Positions 11,761 through 23,639 of a DNA stretch of 64,000 bases are shown here, piece after piece. The position numbers and the translations under genes are program-made. The stretch lies in contig JARHVA010003187.1 of NCBI GenBank assembly GCA_037957365.1, positions 133,501 through 197,500 on the forward strand. The letters run 5' to 3'. The DNA is from Torreya grandis (lineage: Eukaryota > Streptophyta > Pinopsida > Cupressales > Taxaceae). The first letter of the stretch is position 1, and every line of letters begins with the position of its first letter. The notes beneath the pieces are model-generated. The model saw only the letters and a list, made by a program, of their open reading frames with translations, had not been told where the DNA came from and made no database searches.

Positions 11761-12379
11761 TATGAGGACCTACACATGGACTTTTTTTATATGCTATATT
11801 GGTATTTTAGACTAATCAATAGCATTGAAGGATAGCTAATGAGATATATTTTACATGGATATGTTTTGAAAATGATCAAATGTGCATGGATAAATGTTTG
11901 TAAAAGGTTATGTTTCTTCTAGGTGAGGTTTTTATATTTTACAAAGCCTATACATCTTCTCAAAAACCTAATAAATATAGCTATTATCCATACTGTGTGG
12001 GAATTTATAAAATGAACTAGGGCGTAGATGGATATTAATATGGGAGTTGGACCAAGGCTTTGTAACACTTATAATCCAATGAGGATAATTTGTTAGAGTG
12101 ATCTCATAGAGGGAAGGAATCTTCTCATGAAGGATAAATCTTATAGTTTTGATAAAATAGTAATATAAGGATGCCATGTCAGAGAAATGAAGATCAAAGT
12201 ATGTGGACTTGATTAACCTGAGTTGAGAACACGTGTAAATTTGTAAAAGAAATAAGATTGTGTAACATCATAAATAAATAAATAAATTACACTTCAATGG
12301 AAAGATTCAAAATGATAGACTCTAATACCTATGAGGATAAGGATTCCCTTCATTGGGACCCCACCCCTAACTTGCACCA
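11761..12379 (+). repeat. Right LTR
   Basis: This is the partner of 8374-8970. It ends in CACCA at 12379, followed by 'agggaggag', with no visible match to the sequence left of 8374. Internal landmarks are 'aaggttatgtttcttctagg', 'cataaataaataaataaatt' and 'gggaccccacccctaac'. Confidence 0.65.
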
Positions 12380-13079
12380 AGGGAGGAGTTATTCCCCTTA
12401 TTCCTGAAGTGAAGATAATACAAGTCACTTTGCACTACCATACCAACTAGTATGTTTCCATTAATAATAGTTAATGGATAAAATGTATGTCTTTGCAGTG
12501 AATAGTTTGGTAATACCATTGCAAATCATCATAAATTTTATAAATTGTTCTTATACAAGTGTAATAATCCTTTAAATATATAATTATTCTGATAGGGGTT
12601 CACCTACTAGATTGAATCTTATGTTCCATACCTAATCAAGGGACCATAATGAAGGTTGGAGAATGAATATGGTTATATTACCCTAATTCTAGTGCATGGT
12701 GGGAATTTATGTGGTTGTGTCATAGGGATGTAGATTGTTTTTTAGTGTTTTTCTAGATACTAGAAACATGGTGGTAAATATGGAAATTTGATTGCTTAAT
12801 AAATTGAAACAATGGCATGTGTAGAATTGGTTCCATACTAGCAAGATTACTATGTGGATATGTATTTCATTGTGTTAAATTACATTAATATTTTTTTATG
12901 GTGGATATAATTGTGTATTTAAGGATGTTAGATGCCTATTTTGTGTGGCATTAACAACATAGTGGAAAACATATAATCTATGATCAAGTTTGATATTGTG
13001 TTGAAAGTAATTTTGTTTTAAGATTTCAAACTGAGGGAAATTATATATCTATGTTATAGTCTTAGACAAGGCGTTCATA
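12380..13079. other. Unassigned AT-rich DNA
   Basis: I see no frame of note, no direct-repeat partner in the window and no structured RNA. It leads without an obvious border into the repeat block that starts near 13080. Confidence 0.4.
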
Positions 13080-14270
13080 TGAAATTTCATGGACAAGTTT
13101 TGATCAAGGATAACATCAATTGAAGGTAGGATCTATCCTCTAAATAACACAAAGAATTGGCTATGTTTACACTATTTTTGTACAATATTATGTTATTTGA
13201 TGACATAAATTGATTGGCTTTTTGTAAACAGAGATCTGTCAATGCTCCCTTTTGTTTGGTGTAAATCTAATTTGCAAACACTATTAATTTTTTTTTTTTT
13301 TAATAATTATGGAGAAGGCATTTGTTGGGAAAATTCATGGACAAGTGTATATGTGATCTGATTTTTTAACAACAAAAATAACTAGAGGTGATTGCATTCC
13401 TTTTCATATTATTTTGTTATTTGATGGCATGGAATCCATAGCTTCTTGTAAACATATATTTGCATATGTTCTTTTGTTTGGTGGAAATAAAATAGTGAAT
13501 CCCTGATATTTTGATGGCTCAACATGCATAGATTTCAGAATGTGCATGTTACTATTTTTAATTGAGTTAACAAAACATTTTAGAGCCATCTTTTTTTTAG
13601 AACCACCATTTTTTTCCTAAATGACTATACAGGGTGTTCACAATTCTATGCCTACTTGATGAAATAGAATAATAGTGTTTTTTTAAGCAAATCTCTATTG
13701 ATTCTTTTTTTATGATGGTGGGACAAAAACCCATGGTTTTTTGATAGCTTTATATACATAGACAAAAGACTAATCCTGAAACCATTTCTAGGTGAGTTAA
13801 CATAATGTATTAGGATTGCCCTATTTTTTTAAATGGTTATATGGGTTGCTTGTGCTTCTTTGTGACTTATCAATATGTTTCATTTTCTCTTAAACTCATG
13901 CATAGGTTTGCAAAGTCTTGATTTCATTTTTTTCCAAAGTCTTGTTTTATTGCATGGATAAGTTCTAGTGATGGCGATTATTAAATGAAGGTATGTTTTT
14001 CTCTATGAAAAACATGAACTGGGTTTGTTTTCATTATTTATGTATAATATCATCTTGTTTGATGACATGAAATTATTGGCTTGATGTACACATAACTCTA
14101 TTAATGCCCTTTCTCATTTCTGAAATTAAAGTCTTTTAAATATAGATAAAACATATTAAGATCATATAATTTAAAATTATTGATTTTTTGGTTTAAATTT
14201 TAAACATTTAAAGGAATAAAATGAATACATAAACTACTATATAATATAGTATCCTTACATTAAAATTAAA

Positions 14271-14273
<3 letters not shown>

Positions 14274-14335
<62 letters not shown>
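14274..14335. repeat. (AT)n microsatellite
   Basis: A nearly perfect dinucleotide run of about 60 bases. The equivalent position in unit 2 (near 15970-16160) is AT-only but not a clean dinucleotide repeat, so the expansion is specific to unit 1. Confidence 0.95.
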
Positions 14336-14338
<3 letters not shown>

Positions 14339-14439
14339 TTATTTACATAACAATAATATATAATAATATATTAAATATCATTAATATATAATATAATGTT
14401 TATAGTTTTATAATATTGTAACCGGTTACATCACATATA

Positions 14440-14760
14440 TAATAGAGAAGATTTGGTCACCAACCTCCTCAGCCTCGGGAAAGATATATGTGAGGCGTTG
14501 GGGTACTATAGTTAGTGTAGTCTATATGGGTTTGGGGTGAGATGGTCGATAGTCTATGTGCCCAACCGGCATTGAACATAGAACCTTTCATAGACCAGCT
14601 GGGATATTCTCCTCCATATCGATCTTCGCGCATGTTGATGTAAAAATAAGGATTCTCTTCCTTCAAATCACCTCGTTACATATGACTGTCTAAAGTCTCA
14701 ATCGCTGATTATATCCTCTCTCCCCTGCCTCCAACCCTGGCCCCCTCCCCCATCCTTTTT
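14440..14760. other. GC-richer island with a 65-codon minus-strand frame, unknown
   Basis: This segment is close to balanced in base composition while its flanks are almost pure A+T. It has CpG sites ('atcgatcttcgcgc') that would be lost quickly in methylated repeats. The minus-strand frame 14666-14469 (65 codons, starting MKEENPYFYINMRED) has an ordinary amino-acid mix with G, W, P and H, unlike shadow frames elsewhere. I do not recognise it. The span is missing from the second copy of the surrounding duplication (around 16145-16245). It could be a gene fragment, part of an LTR, or a small-RNA locus. Confidence 0.4.
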
Positions 14761-15170
14761 GTTTGTTTTATTTATTCTTTGAATTAATGAGAATATGTTT
14801 AATGCTGGTTCAAGTGCGTTGGTTGGGAAAATATTGTAGGTAATATGTTTGATTTATGGAGAAACTCTTTGTGTTTAGAGTAGGGATGTGTATGTAATAA
14901 CATCGATTTGTTAAGATGATTTCTTTCTTTAATTTTTATTTTTATAGATAAAAAACAATGTTTAAAATTATAAAATTAATTTTTATTTAATTAATAAATG
15001 TATCATTTTCAATATATATATTTTTTATTTACATTTAGTTATTTCTATTACGATTAATAAGTGAGCACCATAAAAATAATGATTAATATTTTTATTATTT
15101 ACTTTTTACTTATAAAAATTTTAAGTGTGATCAATATTAATAAATTTTGGGCATCATTTTTCTAATGCAT

Positions 15171-16670
15171 AATATGGATGCATATGCATCTTAGTTGAAG
15201 CTATGGAATTATTTTTAATATGAAAATTCATTGATGGTATTTTTCTCAGTGGTGATGAAATAAAAACGTTTTGATCTTTTGATAGCTTTAGGGCATAGAT
15301 TAGAGATTGCACATGCAATTATTTCTAAGTGAGTTAACATGACATATTAAAATCACTACTGTATACTATAAATGACTTTATGAATGTTTCATGGTGTTTT
15401 GTGACTACTTGATGGCGTGGAATCATTGTCTTCTTGTAAATAGAATTTTTTTTTATGCTCTTTTGTTTGGTGGTAGTGGGATAGTGAAGCCCTATACTTT
15501 TTGATAGATCAACACAAATAAAATCGAGATTAAGCATGCATTAATTTTTAGGTGAGTTAATTGAAGGTAATGTAATTGCCATTTTTTTATTTTTGAACAA
15601 CCAAATGGGTTGCTCGCAGTTCTCTATTCATACTTAATACATTTTTTTTTTTTTGCTAAAGTACTATTTTACTATTTGAAAAAGATCTGATGGTGGTGAA
15701 TATTGAATGAAATTATGTTCTCTCCTATGAAAAACACAAGGAATTAGCTTTTTCTCATTTTTGTGGAATAATATTATGTTGTTTAATGACGTGGAATCAT
15801 TATCCTTTTGTAAACAAAGATCTATTAAATGTCTTTTTATATTTCCTAAAATGAAATTTGGATAGGAGATATTAGGATCATGTTCTTTATAATCATAGCA
15901 TTCTTGATTTAATTATAAGCATTCAAGAAATAAAATACATAAGACTATTATAATATAATTAAATATTCTTAAATTATAATAATATTATATTATATTATTC
16001 TATAATATGATATTATGTATAATTATACAAATATTATATTAATACTATTATATAGCTATATAATGTTAATATTTAATAATGTAAAAGTTATTTACATGAT
16101 ATTATTATATAATAATGATGTTAATATTATTTATATATAATATAATTTATATATTTGTACATTAATAATTATAATAAAGATAGGCTATGTTATTATTATG
16201 AGCTATATTTTCAAGAAACGAAAAAAAAAAAAAAAAAATTTATTTTTTTTAATTTGAATTTATGAGAAGTATTTTAACTTTTTCTTTTAATGTTTTTGGT
16301 GGGAAAATGTTGTAGGTAGAATGTTTGATTTTGCGAGAAATTGTTTGTGCTTAAAATAAGATTATTCAACGGTGTGTGTCCAACATAATTGATTTAGTGA
16401 CATATTATTTTCTTAAAAAATTATCTTTTGTTTGATTTATTACTTTTAATTTTATTAAAAAATAATCTTTATTTAATTGATAAATGTATAATTTTAAATA
16501 TATTAAAAAATTAACTTTGGTTATGTATTTATATTGTAAATATTTATATTACAATCCACTAGCCTTAAAATTAAACATTAATTTTTTATTATTATTTTTT
16601 ATTTATTATAAATTTAATTATGATCAAAATCAAGAAATGTATGGCATCATTTCTCTAACTTGAATCGTAA
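15171..16670 (+). repeat. Diverged tandem repeat block, unit 2
   Basis: This is the second copy of 13080-15170, shorter because it lacks the island at 14440-14760 and the clean (AT)n tract. An 18-base A run at 16221-16238 lies near where the island is missing. Bases 15960-16190 are almost pure A+T with short palindromes. No coding is visible. Confidence 0.65.
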
Positions 16671-17824
16671 GCACATGTGTCTTTATTGAAACCAGTTATA
16701 TGTATGTGTTAATAAAATTATTTATATATGAAACCTCATTAATACTTCCCAATATATATGGTAGACTATTCTTAAAAATTTGTAATTACTTGACAAAGAA
16801 GTGTGCTCGTAAAATTAATTTGTTAAATATATTGACACCAAAAACATTTGATTTGATTTATTGAATATGTGAATTTGATTAGGTTCCAAAACAAGATTTT
16901 AATGCATATTATTTTTATTTCTTACATCAAAAAATTATTTTACATAGTATAATATCGTTTGAAATTTTAATTTTATATTATATTTGGTGTTTTATTTCAA
17001 TCAATTAAATTTAATCTTTTGAAATAGTGAATTTAAAATCAATCATTTAAAAAACAATTAATTATTCCATTGGAATTTGGATTTGTTGTTAATAAAATAA
17101 TTTTTACTTGATAGCTTTATCCCTGATGAAGTATCTTTCATAACTGTTTAAGAATTGTTTTTTTTAATTGATTTTGAAATCACGAATGCTTTGGTGTTTT
17201 TATATTTCATTTTTAATATTTTAACTATTACATGATTTTTTTTTAAATAGTAAATATTTCTTTTAAATAGTAAATATTTATTTTATTTGATTGCAATGTG
17301 AGTTTATACTATTTTCAATTGTAATCAATTTATGATGTTCACATTGACGCATGGTGATGTAATTGTTTTAAGACATAATCTAATATAAAATAATTTAACC
17401 ATATTAAATCCAATGAAATTAGATGAACGAATTATTTTATACATATTATTAATTTTTTCCTTAATTACATAATTGATAAGAAAAGATATAATTCATACTT
17501 TTTTTAATTATAAGGATTATAATGTAATTGAAAATGTTTAGGATCTATTAAATATAATATTGCATCAAATAATTGTTTTATCAATTAATTTGAATAAATA
17601 ATAAATAAATAAAGTTAGATTTATTTGAGATCAATTTTTTTGTTATTATTAATATTGTATTCATTATAATATGAAATATTATATTTTAATTAAAAAACAA
17701 TATATGTGAAGCTTAACATATTGTAAATTTATTGTCCTTGGAATTTACATATTTGAAAATTGTTGCATGTGAAATACAAAAAGACAAAAAAAAAACATTA
17801 ACAAACCAAAAATTTATGAGAGAA
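16671..17824. other. Unassigned, extremely AT-rich DNA
   Basis: I find no open frame, no repeat partner and no structured element beyond poly-A/T runs and a short doublet 'ttttaaatagtaaatattt' near 17245-17275. Confidence 0.4.
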
Positions 17825-19948
17825 TAAAAAATCATTAGACTGCAATTTATCATAAATATTTTGTAGTGTAGACTATCAAAACCTCTATTATTAGAAATAA
17901 AAGCAATAGTGTAAGTTTGTTTGATTTTTTTTTAAAGCATGTGTTATTTATTTGTTGAAATTTTGTATTGTTGTCCTTCTATATAAAGGCTTCATTATTT
18001 ATTATGATCATGTCCAATATGCTTCAAAATATGACTTTAGGAGTAAATTGAAAAAAATAATATTCCCATTTTAGAACCCTAAGGCAACACAAGATTGTCT
18101 TGATTATGCATGTAAAATTTTATGAGTAAATAAATTAATGATTTTTAAATAAAAATAATAATATTGAATTTAATTTTTTGGAAAATATATAACATATTTC
18201 AGATTACTTCAAGATCATTGAATGTCATAGATTACACAAAAATCAAAGTATTAGGTGTGAGTAAATGCAAAATAAAATAGAGATTCATAAATTGATTATC
18301 TAATTCATTAGTTAAAAAGTATAAAAGAAGTACATTATGTATTGAGAAATTAGGTCACCATAAAGCTAACAAATCAACTCACAATTATAAACCACATTAA
18401 GTGTATTTTCTCTAATCACCTTAACATTCTTATGAAAGCTAACTAACAACAGTGTAGGTACAACCACAAATATAAATAAACCTACTCTAACACTTCCACT
18501 AAAACATAGCTGAGATGGGTAGAAGTATTGAGTCCTAATAACAAGGCTTAAAAAGGTACCCAAGTGAAATACAATTCACATAAAGTGGAGAAAAGGAGAT
18601 ATATTGTAGGACACAACTCCCCTAAAAAAGAGCAAGGAATAGAAGGGGACTAAAAAGCCCCACCAAAATATACAACTATCTCTAGCCATCATGTATCCTA
18701 TAATAGAGTTTTGAAGTGTGAATGTGGATCAAAATTGGATGAAGTGAAGATTACATCACTCTAAAATAATGAATGTATCTCTCAAGTGTTTTATGGATCT
18801 TCATCCAAGGTATGATACCTATACAAGGAATTGTTCACCTCGTGTAAGGTAGGAGGGTCAACTGCTCTATGAAATGATGGTTCAATGGGAGTAGAGGTAA
18901 CAAAGGACTGTTGAATTCCTTAAAATTATGAGATAGACTTCTTAGTATTTGATGTGTCTTGGATCACTATACCTATTCCCTATAATGTCCAAATCAAACT
19001 AGGGGTAGTTTTATCAAGTAATAACTCCTCAATATCTAAATGGTGAAAAGGAGATGGTAGAGTTATGTTTTGATCACTATTATATTCAACTATAGAAGAA
19101 GATTAATTAATGTCTGAGGTGTTCTCAAGATCAGAACTATCATCAAGTTTAGGTGAGTCAGAAGAAGAAGAATCTGAAGGAGAGTTAGGAGTAAAGTGTG
19201 AGAAGTTATATAATTGATTCTATTAATTAACCATTTCTTATACTAATAGAGTATCACTATACAATTCTCTAACATATACAAAATTTTGAGTTAATTCAAC
19301 ATGCATTCTCAAACCAAGTTCAATGATCTAGTAAATAGATAGGATATTAATTGAATGTGACAGAATACTTAGAAAAATATTTAATGTTACACCACTCACT
19401 TCAATATACCCTATCTCAAAAACCTTATTATAAGTTTCATCACCCAATTGTATAGAGGACATGTCACATGGTTTCAAGGAATTGAACTCTATCCATGAAG
19501 AGGCCATGTGATGTGAAGCACTAGAGTCAATGAACCATGTAGGAGTCAGAGGTACAAATGTAACTAGGGCTTCATGATTTAATTTCCCCTTATTCTCTTT
19601 TTCTTTTTCTTTACCATTGTCATTTGCCTTAGAGGATTCATCGGTTGATGAATTCTGATTGGTAGAATTAGGGACATTAATATTGTGCTTCTTAACCATC
19701 TTAGTCATTTTTTCAATCTACTTGTTCTAACGTTTTCTTTAATCATGATTTCTCAAAAAAAACCCACATTTAGGACCAAAATAATATGATTCATTTTTTT
19801 ATTTTTAGCTGGGAGTATTTACATCTTTATCTTGATCCTTTTTGTTTTGTTTCTTCTCTTTCTTGTTTGAAGCATTTTATTTCTTATAAAAAAGTGCATG
19901 ACATTTGGAGGACTTCATTATGCCCATCTGTATCAACTAGAAAGGAAA
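17825..19948 (-). repeat. Tandem duplication of copia remains, unit 1 (2.1 kb)
   Basis: This matches the next unit over its whole length at an offset of about 2110-2125 bases. Landmarks are 'attagaaataaaagcaatag' at 17898 and 20006, 'gattgtcttgattatgcatg' at 18091 and 20211, and 'gaaattaggtcaccataaa' at 18346 and 20462. The junction is near 19945-19950, where 'tgtatcaacta' runs straight into the start of unit 2. Confidence 0.85.
19328..19735 (-). pseudogene. Ty1/copia gag end and protease start (copy 1)
   Basis: The minus-strand frame of 126 codons (19708-19328) begins with a lysine-, serine- and asparagine-rich linker (residues 1-50). It then reads WFIDSSASHHM at residues 58-68, the copia aspartic-protease active site (family WxxDSGAxxH) with the glycine replaced by serine. 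It continues IGYIEVSGVTLNIFL and SHSINILSIY (family 'GVGT..L..VLHVP.L..NLLSVSQL'). The frame then stops and further similarity continues toward 18900 with many breaks. Non-functional. Confidence 0.8.
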
Positions 19949-22060
19949 AAGTCATTAAACTATAATTTATCATAAACATTTTTCATTGTAGACTATCAAG
20001 ACCTCTATTATTAGAAATAAAAGCAATAGTGTAAGTTTGTTTGATTTTTTTAAATCATGTGTTATTTATTTTTTGAAATTTTGTATTGTTGTCCCTCTAT
20101 ATAAAGGCTTCATTATTTATTATGATCATGTCCAATATGATGCAAAATATAACCCTATGAGTAAATTGGAAAAAATAATAATCCCATTTTAAAACCCTAA
20201 GGCAACAAAAGATTGTCTTGATTATGCATGTAAAATTCTATGAGTATAGAATGATATTTTTTTAAATAAAAATAATTATATTGACATTAATTTTATATAA
20301 AATATACAGTATATGTCAGATTACTCCAAGATATTTGAATGCTACAAATTACATGAAAATCATAGCATTAAGTGATAGTAAATGTAAATAAAACTAGATA
20401 TTCATAGACTAATTATCTAATTTATTAGTTAAAAAGTAAAAAAGAGGTACATTATATAGTGAGAAATTAGGTCACCATAAAAATAACAACTCAACTCACA
20501 ATTAAAAAAAAACATTAAGTGTATTTTACCTAATCACCTTAACAACCCTATGAAAGCTAACTAATAACAATGTAGGTAAAACTAAAATGTAAAAAAACCT
20601 AATCTAACACTTTACTTGAAATATAGCTTACGTGAGTAAAATTATTGAGTCCTAGTAACAAGGCCTAGAAAGGTACCCATGTACAATACAACTCTCATAA
20701 AGTGGATAAAAGGAGAAATATTGTGGGACAAAACTCCCCTAAAAGAGAGCAAAGAAGAGAAGGGGGCTAAAAATCCCCACTATAATATAAAACTATCTCT
20801 AGCCATCTTGTATCCTGCAATAGAGTTCTGAAGTGTGACTATGGATCAAAAGTAGATAAAGTGAAGAGTGCATCACTCTAAAATAGTGAATTTGTCTCTC
20901 AAGTGTTTGATGGATCTTCAACCAATGTGTGATGCCTATATAAGGAATTGCTCATCTCACGTAAGCTAGGAGGGTAAATTGCTCTATATAATGATGGTAT
21001 AATGGGAGAAGAGGATAAAATGGACTATTGAATGCCTTAAAATTATGGGATAGATTTCCTAATGTTTGATGTGTCTTATATCACTATACCTATTCCCTAT
21101 AATGTCTGAATCAAACTAGTTTACCAAGGAATAACTCCTCAATGTCTGAAATGTGACAAGGAGATGGTAGAGGTGTGTCTCGATCACTATTATAGTCATC
21201 TATAGAATAATATTAATCAATGTTAGAGGTGTGCTCAAGATGAGAACTATCATCAAGTTTAGGTGAGTCAAAAGAAGAAGAATATGACGGAGAGTCAAAA
21301 TCAAAGTGTGAGAATATATATAGTTGATTCTATTAATTGGCCATTCCTTATACTAGTATAGTATCATTGTACAGCTCTCTAATGTACGCTAAATCTTGAG
21401 TTAATTCAAATTGCATGCTCAGACCAAGTTGAGTGATCTGGTAAACATATAAGATATTAATTGAGTGTGAGGGAATACTTAGAAAAATATTTAATATTAC
21501 ACCACTCACTTCAATATACCCTCTCTCAAAAACCTTCTTAGAAGTGTCATCACCCAAGTGTATAGAGGACATTTCACATGGTTCCAAGGAACTTAACTAT
21601 ATCCGTGAAGAGTCCATATGATGTGAAGTACCAAATTAAATGACCCACATAGGATTCAAAGGTACAAATTTAACTAGGATCTTGCCTTTTACTTTACCCT
21701 TATTCTCTTTTGCCTTTTTTTTACCATTATCTTTTACCTTAGAGGATTCGTGGGTTGATGAATTTTGATTGGTAGAATCAGGGACATTGATATTGTTCTT
21801 CTCAACCATCTTGGTCATTTGGTCAATCTACTTCTTCAAAAAAATTCTTTAATCATGATTTATCAATAAAAACTCACTTTTGATCCAATTATTCTTTCAC
21901 TTAGGACCAAAATAATATGTTTCATTTTTTGATTTTTAGGTGGGAGGATTTGCATCCTTATCACGATCCTTTTTTTTGTGTTTCTTCTCTTTATTGTTTG
22001 AAGCATTCTCTTTCTTATAAAAAATTACATGATATTTGGAGGACTTCACTGTGCCCATTT
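19949..22060 (-). repeat. Tandem duplication of copia remains, unit 2 (2.1 kb)
   Basis: Second copy of 17825-19948. It extends at its right end (22060-22135) into more gag sequence that unit 1 lacks, so it is the likely parent copy. The two units differ by substitutions and small indels scattered evenly. Confidence 0.85.
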
Positions 22061-22135
22061 GTATCAACTTATCTTTCTCTAGAGTCAATTCAAAAATAAA
22101 ATTATCTAAATAAGGCATCTTCCATGTGATTGCAT
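21348..22135 (-). pseudogene. Ty1/copia gag and protease remnant (copy 2)
   Basis: Read on the minus strand from 22135: a gag C-terminal region (DNAITWKMPYLDNFIFELTLE, then a lysine/aspartate-rich stretch). Next is a linker starting MTKMVEKNNINVPDSTNQ at 21818, then a protease start where the DSGAS site has decayed to a stop and FGTSHHM near 21630. The frame 21587-21348 follows with VFERGYIEVSGVILNIFL and INILYVYQIT. The order matches copia gag-protease. It is cut on the right by the gypsy LTR starting at 22136. Confidence 0.8.
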
Positions 22136-23350
22136 TGTCACAGTTTTTGAACAATGATTAAAAAGGTCAAAATAATGAAATTCAAAGTTGATCAATAATT
22201 TTTTTTTATAAAATTAATCAACATGAATTCATGTGGTGTAAAATAATTTAAAAAAAACTTATAACTCTACTTATTTATGTTGTAAATTTATAAAATTTAT
22301 TTATATCCACTTAGATCTTGATAGGCCTGCAAACACATCCAATAGAGTCTATAGGTGTTTCAAACACCTCTAGCAGAGTTTGATACATTTTCAAACACCT
22401 CTATTAAGACCAAATTTACATGCAAGGACCATCCTCAAATCCCAATGTGCATACAAACACCATCACCATGACCTAACATATGTGCATACACCATCTTGAA
22501 TCCCAATACATGCAAAAACATAGTTTAAAATCTTAAATTTCTCATAGATCCTAGCTTATTTTCATCCATCATTATTATCCTCCCTCTGCACATGTTGATC
22601 CATTAATATTTTTAGCTCTGTCATTTATCCCCACCTCTTTTTTGTGAATTTAAAACTCCTCCTCATGGATCTTGCTTGCTCCTATTACATCTTTTGGTCA
22701 CATGCTTGCAGTTTGTCCATTCTTCATCAAACATTCACAGTCATTTTTTAGGGTTTTAAATATTACAAGATGTAATCCTTTTTTACTCTCCTATTTCATC
22801 TATAGATAAAATTCATTTTTCATGGTCTGTAAGCTATCTTGTTTGAATTTTTATATGGTTTTGTAAAAGTTGAACCATTTTTAAAAATTTGTCAAAACCC
22901 TAAAACTCTACTTTTTTCTCTCCTTATCCTAGACTTCATTGTCTTTCCTTGGTTTTTCCACCTATTTTCACCTTCTCTATATCCACACATCTTTACCTTC
23001 ATCTCAGGTGGACCCTAGAATATGTGCTTACAAACATGTCAGACCCTAGGAGGTTGTTCACACACCCATCAAAACTTGATGGTGTTGTAGACACCAATGT
23101 CAAAACCTGGGGTTTTATAAACACATCCACTTGAACCTAATGGTAGTTATACAAATATCCCAAGAACAAGACCCTACTATAAACAACCCCATGGGACTCC
23201 CCTTGCTTTGTGATAAATGTTTCTATAAATTTATGTTTTTTGCTAATATTTTCAATAGATTTTCTCTTTCAATTGTAATCAGGGTGCGGGTTATCTATCA
23301 GGAATTGTGATTACCCTAGATATCAACATCCAATACTCTTAACAAGGCTA
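22136..23350 (+). repeat. Left LTR of the Tat-like element
   Basis: This matches 63095-64000 with shared blocks in order: TGTCA at the start, 'aaattcaaagttgatcaataat', 'atgtggtgtaaaataatt'-like, 'aggc(c)tgcaaacaca', 'acctaaca(t)gtgtacatacaccatct', 'tcacatgcttgcagtttgtccatt' and 'accctaggaggtt'. The right copy is cut by the window edge, so the end of this LTR is uncertain; 23350 is an estimate. A 61-codon frame at 22949-23134 lies inside it and is not treated as a gene. Confidence 0.7.
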
Positions 23351-23639
23351 ATCTAAATAAAACTTCTTTAAAGAATATTTTACAAAGACAAGAAGAATCA
23401 TAAATGAAGTATTTATTTCAAGGTGTTGTTCCTCTATTGAGCTTAGATTTAAATGTTCAGAACATTATTGATGTTTATATATGACACATTAAGATCTAAT
23501 ATTTCTTGTAAAAAATCAATGGGGTACATAAGATAGATTATGGCTTGAGTATAAATGATACAAAATTGTTAAATTCAATATATTTCCAACTTCAGTGTAG
23601 AGCCTAAAATTTGTCTTAACCATAGTTGAACACTATGAC

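Larger units (their letters stand above)
8374..12379 (+). mobile_element. Old non-autonomous LTR retrotransposon
   Basis: Two direct repeats of about 0.6 kb (8374-8970 and 11761-12379) enclose 2.8 kb. The left copy starts TGTAAGG and the right copy, decayed, TATGAGG. The right copy ends CACCA, the left CACTA. Just after the left copy comes TGGTACGAAAG at 8974, which could be a decayed tRNA primer site. Before the right copy lies a purine-rich stretch at about 11733-11752. I find no target duplication and no gag or pol motif, so autonomy looks lost. Orientation is inferred from these two sites. Confidence 0.6.
13080..15170 (+). repeat. Diverged tandem repeat block, unit 1
   Basis: The motif 'TTGATGRCATGGAATCATTGNCTTCTTGTAAACA' recurs, diverged, at about 13195, 13415 and 14055 here and again at about 15405 and 15775. 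It is followed by 'tgttcttttgtttggtgg'-like sequence and by a 'gatagctt...ggtgagttaacat' block. On a larger scale 14014-14270 matches 15729-15970, and 14768-15000 matches 16245-16490. This is a tandem duplication of about 1.5-1.7 kb overlaid on older short duplications. No coding is recognisable. Confidence 0.7.

Noticed and set aside
14469..14666. 65-codon minus-strand frame as a definite gene
   Set aside because: Composition is suggestive, but with no recognised family, no start context and no second copy, I list it only as an unknown island.
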